NCBI GenBank assembly: GCA_030549495.1
Contig: JAUIRK010000867.1
Coordinates: 62,001 to 126,000 of the forward strand
Origin: Nectonema munidae
Lineage: Eukaryota; Nematomorpha; Nectonematoida; Nectonematidae
DNA: 64,000 bases
Direction: 5' to 3'
The notes under the pieces are model-generated. The model was not told the origin of the DNA. It did not search any database and saw nothing but the letters and a program-made list of their open reading frames with translations. Shown piece by piece: positions 15,306 to 26,070 of the stretch; within the stretch, counting starts at the first letter, position 1; each line of letters begins with the position of its first letter. A program made the translations under genes and the position numbers.

Positions 15306-15474
15306 AGGGCTGAGATATTAAAATAATTTTTTGATAGGTTTGATTTAGTCTCATAAAAAATAAACATAACTACTGTGTTAGTCTTAAAACATCCCACAAC
15401 CATCCATTTTCTTAACAAGATACACCGTCTCTGCCTAATTTGTATCACCAACGCATATCGTATTACTTCCACAC

Positions 15475-15703
15475 GGGAGTAACTAATTTGTGCCAACTAG
15501 GGTATTTTGTGCCAACTACGTGAAAAATGTAGTTTTCTTCAAAAAAATTTGGAAATAAGTTTAAACCATAGTAAATAAGATTTTCTAAAAGTTTCATCAT
15601 AAATCTTCAAGTAGATTTTTTTTAATTCAATAAAATCACTTTTTTCTTGTTTTTTTATTTTATCCGACATGTTTTTTAAATTATTTATCAATCTTTTCAA
15701 GAC
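15475..15703 (+). repeat. Left terminal inverted repeat of the MULE
   Basis: 229 bp. Near the tip it holds a direct repeat, TTGTGCCAACTA, at 15488-15499 and 15507-15518, spaced 19 bp. This is a candidate transposase-binding motif (inference). The partner is 22576-22804. Confidence 0.93.
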
Positions 15704-18503
15704 TATTCTTTCAAAGAAAAATGAACATTTAAATTTTAAAAGGAATTCAAACTAAATCAAGAGAAATTACAAAGTTAACTTTTTTTCTTTATTATTAATA
15801 TCTGTTTTTAATTCGTATGTTTATTTTAAATTAGTTAAGTACTTTTTAATTAAATTTGTAATGTAAGGGGCGAGAGTAAGGTTTGGCCCGATGCCTGCTT
15901 GAATTCAATCGGGCACCAAAGCTTTCTTGCTCTTAATTTCACATTAGATTTGGAATTATCACTTCTCGATAAAAACGTATTGTTGAAAACTATTGAAGAT
16001 TAAGGTTGAAGATTATTATTTTTGTGGCAATATACTTCAATTTTAAAAATCGCTTATAAAATTTTTGAATTTTTTATTCATTTATTTTTACTATAATTAT
16101 ATCAGCATTTCTTATTTTATCTTTCTCTTTCAAGTTATAACAATCAAGATCTGAATATTTACGAATGAAAAAATATTCTAGTAACTCTTATATTTAGCAT
16201 CCACATACAAAATACATTTTAATTCTAAAGAATATATACCATTTCATAAAAATTTAATTTTTCGCTCAAACTAACAAACAATCTTCATAACAATTTTCAC
16301 AGGTCATAATCTAAATTGACAAAATCCCAACTTTTTAAATTCTTTTCATAAAATTAATAATGAAAACTTTTCAAACATATATAGTCAAAAATAATATGAT
16401 ACCCAAAAGTATTTTCATGCATGGATATTAGTTTATTTTCGATAATTTTTTGTTCCCACTATGATGAGACGTCATTCTTTTTAAATATTTTTCTCTTACA
16501 TTATTTCACAAAGTATTAAAATTCAAAAATTAATTTTGTTTATTTAATTTGTATAATATTAAATTATTTTTAAGAACAGCCGTCTTTTCTCTCTTCCTTT
16601 CTCGATGGATATATTTATACAAAATTTTCACAATTTTCCGAAATTCCGAAGCTTGATAATAGATCAAGCTTGTCAACAAATCTTGATTTCTAAAAGATTG
16701 TAAAAGATATGTTTACATCTATTACTACAGTGATTTTCATTGATGAATTAAAATTTAATAAATATATTATTTTTGAATTTCTTATTTTTTAGCTAGAGTT
16801 TGATCCAAAAGTGATTTTGAGGGCCACTTTTTAATCCCTGAAAACTTGGTAGAAATGGAAAACATGCACAAAAATCCATTGAAAAAATTGAAAATATTAT
16901 ATCCGACTCTACATTGACTCATTATAAAAATTTCAGGGCATGTTTCTTTTTATCTTTAGTAATTTTCCGTATAAAAAAATTAATTTTTTATTCATTCAAA
17001 AGTTCCAATCCCAAGAAAGAGTTTTTGTCTGAAATAGTTTTTAAATCACAGGCAATTAATTTTTTTCTCATAATTACGGGCCAGTTAAAGGCCTATACTA
17101 GATCTGGGTTCTACAAATCAGTTCAATGCTACTTTATCCATATTTGGATTTTAGCAATACTTGTTCTGTCTTTTGGAAGCATTGAAACAAAAAATTTTAT
17201 CTTCAATAAACTTTGTTCAAATATAGAAATTGATGTTATACTTTTATGAATTAAAATTTTTTATATTCTTTTTTATTTCATTTTCCGTAAAATCAAAATA
17301 AAATAATTTATATTGACTAAAATATCTTTTGTTTCAAAAAAACCTGAGTACTGAAGTTTCTTAATTTATCAATGTCATATTTTATATTTTTGATATCATA
17401 ATTATACGCCTAAACATTATGCATTCAAAGGCCTTGCTAATTTCCAACAATTATTGCAAAATAAAAGCAATCTCGATAGGAATTATTGCAAAATAAAATC
17501 AGTTCAAAAAGTATCACCAGAAAATACTATTAAGTTGAATTTTTAGTGAAATAAAATATGCCTTTTTTAGCTCATTTATGCTAAAATTTTATAAGAACTG
17601 TAAAATCATGAAATTAACAAAATAAAAGTTTTCTAAAATATAAATCAAATACAATTTTAAGCTAAAGTAAAAAGATTCAAATTTCATAATGTTTATTTGA
17701 AAAGAAATTGAATGATGAAGAGAATTAAGTGATATCCAAATTATATATTTATAATATTTATGTGCTAATCTTGAATGTAACGAAAGGATTTTTCAATTAA
17801 TGCCGAAAGTATCAAAAAGATTAATTAACAAATATGAGAGATGAAATAAAAATTAATTCATGTCAATAAATTTTTATTTAATACAAAATTTTGTTAAAAA
17901 AGAGAAAATTTGTGTATTTATATGAGGATGCGCAAAGTCAAGATAAACTTTTTTGTTATTAGTATAGAAATGCTTATTATACGAGAGCATATTTTTGACA
18001 TGCATGTTAGATCGCATTATTTTTAGGTTTAAGAGAATCCAATATGGTAAAACATTTTTGCAAAACATCACAAGAGACTCAGTTAGTTTCTCTCATTTTA
18101 ATTCTCAAAAAATTACCAAATTGAAAGAGGTCATACACGGATTCGGCAACATTATCCGATTAGCCTTATAGCAAATATGAAGAATTTTTTTATGTTTAGG
18201 AAAAATATAATTTTTTTTCTCGCACATTAATAATTCTTTATAAGGATTCGTTCTTTTAATCATGGATACAGTTATAACCAAGTTAAATGTTTTAAAAAAA
18301 ATTTGATAAGTTCTGTTTTCCAAATATAAAAAATTTTTATAATCAAACTTTTCAAAATTTTATTGTTTTTCAATCAACATACAATAAAGAACATTTTAAA
18401 AAATTTTATATAAAAAATTGAACATATTAAAATTAAACTTTTATATTGAAGTTATATCACTTTGTTTTGGCTGACTTGCGCATAGAAAACTACATTTGCT
18501 GAG
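15704..18503. other. MULE interior, gene-poor half
   Basis: Very AT-rich. The longest frame is a 111-residue one at 16914-17249 (+), with no recognisable domain and no support. A block at about 15866-15930 (GGGCGAGAGTAAGGTT, then TTGAATTCAATCGGGC) vaguely resembles SINE sequence elsewhere in the window. An additional small gene cannot be excluded. Confidence 0.4.
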
Positions 18504-21308
18504 TTAGTGCTTTATAATTGTCTTAAATAAAAAAGTCATTAAGGAAAATGAATAGTATTAAAGCTTTACCTTATTTGATGTTCTTTTTTTAAGGCTGAAT
18601 GTTTTTCTTCCTGGTTTTGAAGCAATATTTGAACATTTTTTTACTATAAGCTGTCTGTTTGTTGAAACTATTAATCCCTTGTCATAGTTAATTGCGGTTT
18701 TTGGTGGTTCAATATCTAAAAATTTTTGGAAGTATTCTTCTCTTTCTTTTTTGTTCATTTGATCCCACTCGGATTTTGATTTTTGATAGAAATTACATTC
18801 ATCTGATATTTTTAAATCTCCATAACCATAAAGGGAACATCTTATCAAGTTTTCTTGATATCTTACTTCGGTATACAGGCTTTCAATTAAATCTAGTATC
18901 TTTTTACTCTTCCATTCTATGTTTGATTTGAGTACATGGTTCATCGATTCACAATTATTATTTTTCCATTTATCTGGCAAATATTTGTAATTGTGTTTAG
19001 GGATAAAAACATGATTTTCAATTACAGGTAATAATCTTTCAGTTAAATAAGTTCCAATTTTTTTCTCGTATATTTTTATCAGTAAACTTTTCTTTGAATT
19101 AAAATCTAAAATATTGGCAGAATCAACTAAACCTGAATTACCAAAAATTGAATTAACGAATGCCATGGTTTCTCTATGATTCATGCCAATTTTATTTTTT
19201 AGATGCCTTTGTATATTTTTTTTCTAAATGTCTTTGGCAATATATGAGAGTAGTATGTGGAAAAAAATGTTTAATAGCCTTAACTAAAGCTTTTTCTTCA
19301 TCACTACCTATGATTAAATTATCTGTAGTAAGTTCAAAGTTGAAATCCTGGTTCAATATAAGTGATAAATGAGAGAAAAATTTTGAATATGATTCAAACT
19401 TTCCATCCCAATGTAAATATATGGGACCAAGGAAAATAGGTACAACATCCTTTACTTTTCTTTTGAGATTTTTGTTGTCAAAAACTGTGACGGTAACGAA
19501 GCAAGGGCCTAGATTAAACGTGCGATCTATTCCTAAAATATTTAACCCAGATTTGATAGATTTGCTTAGATGTAATAGCTGATTTTGCGTATAACAAATT
19601 ATATTAGGAAGTCCATTAGTATTAAGAGTCATTTCTTTCAAAAATGGGTGTCCAGTTGTTAGCATACATATTATACTTTGTATATTATCGGCGATATTGT
19701 TATTATATGCACGTAATGAATTTTTTTTTTCAGATATATATTTAATATTTCTTATGACTTTTGAGGTTCTAGGTATATCCTTTTGAGATTCAAGCATTTT
19801 AGAATAAATTTTTTTACATGATTTTGTTTGTTTCAATTGTTCCAATACACGATCCTTTATTGCTGGATTGGTTCTCACATATTCATTTTTAAATTAAGTA
19901 TGCATTTTTAAATTTCCATGATGAGAACGTTCTAAAGGCCTTGTTCCAATATATTCCCATAAATAAATATCTGCACCTTTCTCAATCCAAGAAATTCTTC
20001 TTTTAAAAAGATCCTTGCGTTTTAATTCTGCATAGTAATGCACCAATGTAATAATTTCTGCATTATCCGGCTGTGGATTCATTGAAATAAAATTTTTGTT
20101 CTTTATATTTCCAAAAAGTTCCTTATTTTTTTAATAAACAACAATTCATTATTCAAGTTTAAAAAATACACCTTTTTCTGTGTAGTTTTAGTCCAAACTC
20201 CGAAGTTATCAAAGAAAGTTCTTTGATCATTTTTATCTTTATGAATTATTTTTGTTTTAAAATAAACATTTTCTATAAAATAGTCTGGAATAACATCTGA
20301 ATAACAGAAATCAGAAGAAAAGAGCTCGTTTATAACTACCCTGCTAGATAAAAATTTGTTACTTAATGATTTCAGTTGTTGTTTTCCATTAAAAATATTT
20401 AAAGATTCAATAAATTCAGTGCTGTCTTCATTAGAGGCAAGATAGGTATGGTCTTTTAAGGGAGAAGGTGTTATTTTATGATTAAAAATGCTGTTAATCG
20501 GGCTTTGGCTTAGTTTTCTTTTCATTTCATTGCTGTACTCATTTTGAGTGGAAATCAGCAAAACAAAATGATTTGGAGTCCAGTACTTGGATATTTGTTC
20601 ATGGGTACATGTCCACAAGATATGCATTATTTGAGGTACTATTATTTCTCCAATAGGCATAAAAATAGTATTTAATATTTCCGCTACCTTATCATGTGTT
20701 CCATTCATATAAGGATAAATACTTTTAATACGCATTCCTATCGCTGATGCAGCCGCTTTAATCATATAAGCGGATGACCATGACCTATTTAAGCAACATT
20801 TGAAACTCTCTTCTAAAATTGTTAGTGAAACCTTTTCTATTCCAGGATTTAATTTACAAGATACAAGTTCTTCATAATTGAGAATTAATTCGATTGCAGT
20901 AATCAATCTAAAATATAAAGAAAAAGATTCATCCCCGTTAAAAAATAATGATATCGAATTGAATAGGCAATTTCCATCACCTTTCGTGTATATAGGAGTG
21001 TAGCGCTCATTTAAACCAATTTTGGTTAGAACTTGCAAAGAAACATTGTCAGTAATGAAGTTTTGAATATTATTGCTTGAATATATTTTTTTTATTTCAG
21101 TATTTCTCAAAAAAAAATTTTCTCTTCTAGCTGCTTTCTCATTTTCTATATTTGAAAATGAAGCTTCAAGTCTCTTTAGTGCCCCAAGGTAGTTGTATTT
21201 TTCATCAACTAAGTTGCATTTAATGCATATATACGGCAATGAAGAGTTAAAAACATTTGCTTGAAAACTGGAAAGATTTTCACATTCCAAATCATAACGC
21301 TTGTAACT
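18504..21308 (-). pseudogene. MULE transposase with OTU protease domain, copy 1
   Basis: Minus-strand pieces in order are 21290-20103, 20082-19894, 19878-19192 and 19184-18570, with a possible last exon at 18521-18504 after a 48-nt GT-AG intron. The first piece has the end of a cysteine finger (YICIKC, residues 20-25) and an OTU cysteine protease core: GDGNCLFNS (Asp105, Cys108) and PNHFVLL (His241). The third piece is the MULE transposase catalytic core: GIDRTFNLG (Asp118), IGSDEEKAL (Asp193) and the CQRH zinc motif (214-217). The fourth has NNNCESMN with the likely catalytic Glu (79). Breaks: one frameshift near 20100, one in-frame TAA between 19894 and 19878, and a one-base loss in an A8 run near 19220. 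The finger's first half may be on an unseen upstream exon. All catalytic residues remain, so it died recently or contains sequencing errors in homopolymers. Confidence 0.88.
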
Positions 21309-22575
21309 ATGTAATATCTACTCATAATCTATGTAATATATACTCGGTTAAAATAAACAAAATACAGATAAGTAACACCCAAATCAGTTTGCAGGATATA
21401 AGGACATCGACTGTAGTACAAACAAGGACGTAAAATTGTGCGAATTTTGATATTTTCGCAACGACTGAATTAAAGTGTTGTCCATGAGAAATAAGTGCTA
21501 AATAATTGAAAGAAGGAATTTAATGAGAAAATAATCGGACTGTATAACAAGATTTATAAATTTAGAAAACAACATAAACTTCCATTTGCTTACGAGTATT
21601 ATTGAAAAGAAACCTCTTGTAAATATCACAGGTAGTGGTATATAAGTTATTGATTTATATTGGATTCATATTTGAAGAAAGCACCTACATGGTATACGTA
21701 TAATATAGAAAGACAAAAATGTAAAACAGAAGTAATGTGATTTATTAAGATAAAAAGAAGAAAGATTTCAAATTGTTTCTAGAAGTAAACCCAAGTTGAT
21801 GCACTAAGACGAGGAATACTCAAAAAAGAAATGCAGATATTATTTTTTGAACGGTTTAGGGCTTTAGAACGAAACCTAAGTCGTTGTAGTTTGAAGAGCA
21901 GAAAAAATATATACTCAATCAAACAATTTACTAGAATCTAAATAAACAGAAATATGTATGTTAACACACAAGTTATGAATATAGAAAGTATGCTTAGTAT
22001 TGCTATTTCAGTGAAGGAACCAGCTATTAAAATCTAACTGATTGGGAATATAATTGTAAGTTTTTCAACAAAATCAAATATGTTAAATATTTTTTATCAA
22101 GTATTACAAATGCACTTTTTTACGATAATTTATTTAAGAAATGTCAGTGGTCTTAAAACTACTTTCTTAAGTCAAACAAAAGAATGGAAAAGGGAAAGAA
22201 AAAAATGAGTAGGATAGCAACAGATTTTCTCAACAGAGTAAATATAAAGATGATAAAATGAAACATGCTATGTGAAACTGTATATTATTAACACATTATG
22301 TTTACTATTATGTGTATATATAAGATATATAGAAAAGATAGAAAAGAATAGCTGGCTTGGTACAATATGTCTATAACTTAAAATTTAATCTATACGAATT
22401 AAAAAGAAAAACTATTAAAAGTGAAGAACACAAAATACTTTCTCAAATATAATTTTTTAAAACTAGATACTTTATTAAAAGTAAAAACTAGATTTTAAAA
22501 TACATTGTTATAAAAGAAATAAATACTTTTATATTCTTCCTTGGTCCTTTTAAAAATTAAATGTTAAAAAAAGTT
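21309..22575. other. Upstream region of the MULE gene
   Basis: Non-coding by eye. It should hold the promoter and possibly a short first exon encoding the first half of the N-terminal cysteine finger, which I could not locate. Confidence 0.35.
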
Positions 22576-22804
22576 GTCTTGAAAAGATTGATAAATAATT
22601 TAAAAAACATGTCGGATAAAATAAAAAAACTAGAAAAAAGTGATTTTATTGAATTAAAAAAAATTTACTTGAAGATTTATGATGAAACTTTTAGAAAATC
22701 TTATTTACTATGGTTTAAACTTATTTCCAAATTTTTTTGAAGAAAACTACATTTTTCACGTAGTTGGCACAAAATACCCTAGTTGGCACAAATTAGTTAC
22801 TCCC
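22576..22804 (-). repeat. Right terminal inverted repeat of the MULE
   Basis: Inverse of 15475-15703 with about two substitutions over 229 bp. It carries the same doubled TTGTGCCAACTA motif and abuts the second CTTCCACAC target copy. Confidence 0.93.
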
Positions 22805-24160
22805 CTTCCACACAATGCCTAGAAATTCTAACAAACGCCCTACCATTACAACTTCAACTGAAAAAACTATTATTAAGCGCTTCATCTTGACATACAACAA
22901 CTTACTTCCCCCTTTCTTCCGATCACACCCCAAAGTAATATTCAATCCTATTCTTTCTACTTTCATCTATTAGCAAAATACGCACCAAATATTGCTAACT
23001 ACTTTGTTCATCCCTCTATACATCCATCTCTTTTAACTCAGCCATTTGAACAAAATCCATTCAAAACATCTATATTCAAAAACAATTTTTTTGCAAGACA
23101 ATCAATTTCATACCTTCGCTCTACCTCTTCATCATCTTCCCTACGTATCTTCACAGACGCCTCAAAGAAATCCCTAAGTACCTCCTTTGCTTACGCCTTC
23201 TTCAAAGGCTCTTCCACTCGCCTCTTTTACACCCATCGCTCCCGATTAAATCCTCTACTCTCAATCTCCGAATGCGAGATCTTTAGCCTTTTACACGCCT
23301 GCACTACGATAACTAAAAACATTAACTACCTCCTTCCCCACTTTACTACCATCCATTTCTATACGGATGCACAAAACATAATCCACGATCTCTATCTATC
23401 ACACTACATCCCCTTTCCCTTCCTTCAACTTGCCTCCTCCCTAATCAATCTTACAAAAAATTTCCACATACACTTATGCTGGTGCCCTGCTCACCTAAAC
23501 ATACCAGAAAACTCCTTCGTAGACTACTTAAGCTCAAACTTAAACCTAACCTCCCACATCCCTCTCATCAACTCCCTACCTCTCAAAACCTTTCTAACGC
23601 ATACTCACTTATCCTCTCTATAAGAATGGCAGATGTCCATATCTTAATATCAAAATCTTCCCTTTACCACACATCAGCACAATTCACACAACTTTCAAAA
23701 AAAAATTTACACCACCTCATTCAACCATTCGTTGGCTATCAGGCCACTGCCCATGCAAAACATATCTCTTCTTAATTAAAGTTAGTGAAAATCCATACTA
23801 TCGTTTCGGATGCGACACAATAGAAATGCCATACCATCTCATCTTCAAATGTCAAATCTTCTCTTATCATCGCCAAGATCTTTTATTTCGCTGCCTTTCT
23901 TTACTTAATAGATCTCCAACAACAATCTTAGATCTTCTGTTAGACCCAACACTACTAAAATATCTAACAACCCTCATTGACACCATTGAAACAACAATAA
24001 CCACCGTTGATAACCGTATAACAAACTAATCTGTCTTTCCTTTCTATTTTAAGAATAACATCTCTAACTCCTCCCTATCTCTACCAACATCTCTATCCTC
24101 CTTAACCAACTCTCAAGCTTACGTGAGCATATCAGCAAACGCTAAAAAGTGCTTTGAAAC

Positions 24161-24427
24161 CTACCTACCTACCTACCTACCTACCTACCTACCTACCTAC
24201 CTACCTACCTACCTACCTACCTACCTACCTACCTACCTACCTACCTACCTACCTACCTACCCACCCACCTACCTACCTACCTACCTACCCACCTACCTAC
24301 CTACCTACCTACCTACCTACCTACCTACCTACCTACCTACCTACCTACCTACCTACCTACCTACCTACCTACCTACCTACCTACCTACCTACCTACCTAC
24401 CTACCTACCTACCTACCTACCTACCTA
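24161..24427 (+). repeat. (CTAC)n microsatellite, LINE X 3' tail
   Basis: About 66 tetranucleotide units with a few C-for-T interruptions at 24258-24294. It directly follows the LINE X 3' end, so it is best read as the LINE's simple-repeat tail after expansion. Open frames through it (Tyr-Leu-Pro-Thr repeats) are artefacts. Confidence 0.95.
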
Positions 24428-24515
24428 GTGTGTTTAGCATATTAAAAATATATATATCATTCTCAAAAGCGAGACTTACTTTATTTAACTTATTTTTGTT
24501 ATATTTTATTTATTT

Positions 24516-24641
24516 TGTTCGATTCCCAAGGCTCCAACTCTTAAATACAAATTGACAAAAACTGTGATTAACAATCTTAAAGCATAATGCGAGCTTATAG
24601 CTGAAAGTGCTTTGATATCTCCAACCAACCAACCCACCAAC
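24516..24641 (+). mobile_element. SINE family 1, 5'-truncated copy
   Basis: Begins in the B box (GTTCGATTCCCAAGGCTCC). It continues with the same body as 13856-14038 (CATAATGCGAGCTTATAGC, GAAAGTGCTTTGATATC) and ends in CCAACCAACC. The A-box half is missing. It lies about 90 bp beyond the (CTAC)n tail of LINE X. Confidence 0.8.
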
Positions 24642-26070
24642 ATGCATGGAAGTGGAGAGGGGGGGGGGTGTGCTTGTTTGTATTTAGTAATTACAGTTAT
24701 CTTCTTTTATTATGTTTTTTTTGTGATTTTCAAAACTTTTCAGAAATGTCAATTTGTACATTAATATCGGGCTGTAGTGATTTAGTCGTTGATAATTTTT
24801 AATATATGTCATAGATGTCTTTTGAATTTAAACTTTTATAAATTTATATAGCTTAAGTTGTTTATGTTAGAAAATTTCTGATAGGCGTACTTCTAGTTTT
24901 TATAGAATTTAATAGATATTATTTTTTTAGTTTTAATAGATAGTATTTCATTTATTTTTGCAAAGCGACTATCTCATATTGAAGTACCATTAGAATGTAT
25001 GTCAATAGACATGATTTTTTTTTACACAATGAATCTTGTTTTTTCTAAATCTTAGCTCTTTTTATTCGATTTTTATAAAAGTAAGTATTTTTCCTTTTTT
25101 AGATTGAAAAACTTTGCTTCTCTTTTTAGCTTACAAATATTTAAATCCTGTTGCCCTAACAAAAGCATCTCATATATCTGCTAATTTACATATTGGATGA
25201 TGAAAAAAGAAACAGTCACTGAAGGCGACCTACTGATAAAATTTGCGTCATTAGTTATATTTTAAATAAACCATTTTTTTTCAAAATTATTATTTTCCTT
25301 CCATATTCTTTTTAATCAAATTTTACTAATGTTTTTCATGGTTGAATTTGCAACTTGTTTTTGCTAACATTTTACAAACTTATTATCTAAAGTATTTGTT
25401 TTAGGGAGCTAAAAATCAAAAGTCGAATCAATTTGTTTTATAAACTTAATTATACTTTTTTTTCATTTCTTCTATGAGTAATTTTATTTTACTCTATATT
25501 TTTTATAAAGATTTGTAAAAATTTATAAAATCCAAAATTAATTTTAGTTGAATGTTTGTTTAAAAAATATTTTGATAGTTTATTTAGATTTCTCTATTTT
25601 GACCAAAAAAGTTTAAAAAATGTAACATAGTATGAAAGACAGAGGAAAAAGATGAAGCTAGACTCCATGTATTCTATCTATAATTTTAGCTATGACGTCG
25701 AATAAAAACCAAGATAATTCAATAAGAAATAGGTAATAATAGTTCGAAAATAGAAAAAGATTACTTTAAATTAGTGAATATCTATTTTATATTTTTAGTG
25801 AATATCTTTATAATAAAAATATTAATATAAAATATATTATATTTTATATAAAATATAATATTAAATATATTTAGTGAATATCTTTTGAATAAAAAAACTA
25901 TATACCAAAAACATTAAAATTACAAAGGCAATCAATCAAATAAGTTTTACTAAAAAATCAATAATAGTTAGATAGTGATTAACTAAAATTCAATATGCTA
26001 ACATAAAGAGATTGCAAACAAAATTTAACAGGATTTAATGCTTTATTAAAAATCATATCAAAACAATCCA
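24642..26070. other. AT-rich spacer left of the second MULE gene
   Basis: A G10 run occurs at 24660. No gene is seen, and I found no inverted repeat that would mark the left end of the second MULE. Confidence 0.4.

Larger units (their letters stand above)
15475..22804 (-). mobile_element. Full-length Mutator-like transposon (MULE) with OTU domain
   Basis: This 7330-bp element starts GGGAGTAACTAATTTGTGCC and ends with the exact inverse. The terminal inverted repeats are 229 bp each (15475-15703 and 22576-22804) with about two mismatches. A 9-bp target duplication, CTTCCACAC, lies at 15466-15474 and 22805-22813. The uninterrupted target is preserved in LINE X copy 1. Long TIRs and a 9-bp duplication are the signature of the Mutator superfamily, and the internal gene encodes a MULE-type transposase. 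The nearly identical TIRs indicate recent movement. The transposase gene occupies 18504-21308 on the minus strand; 15704-18503 and 21309-22575 show no clear gene. Confidence 0.93.
15306..24427 (+). mobile_element. LINE X copy 2, interrupted by a MULE
   Basis: This is the same RNase H-bearing LINE 3' end as 11708-12965, split by the MULE at 15475-22804. After the MULE it resumes at 22814. It runs past the point where copy 1 stops (23903) to its true 3' end, about 24160, followed by a long (CTAC)n tail. The extra sequence continues the C-terminal protein stretch (LSLLNRSPTTILDLLLDPTL) and ends in GCTAAAAAGTGCTTTGAAAC. That 3' end resembles the tail of SINE family 1. Coding frames are broken as in copy 1. 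Confidence 0.82.

Noticed and set aside
16914-17249. 111-residue frame inside the MULE
   Set aside because: AT-rich, no domain, no counterpart in the second MULE copy.
24123-24555. Open frames of Tyr-Leu-Pro-Thr repeats
   Set aside because: Translation of the (CTAC)n tract; every frame is open there.
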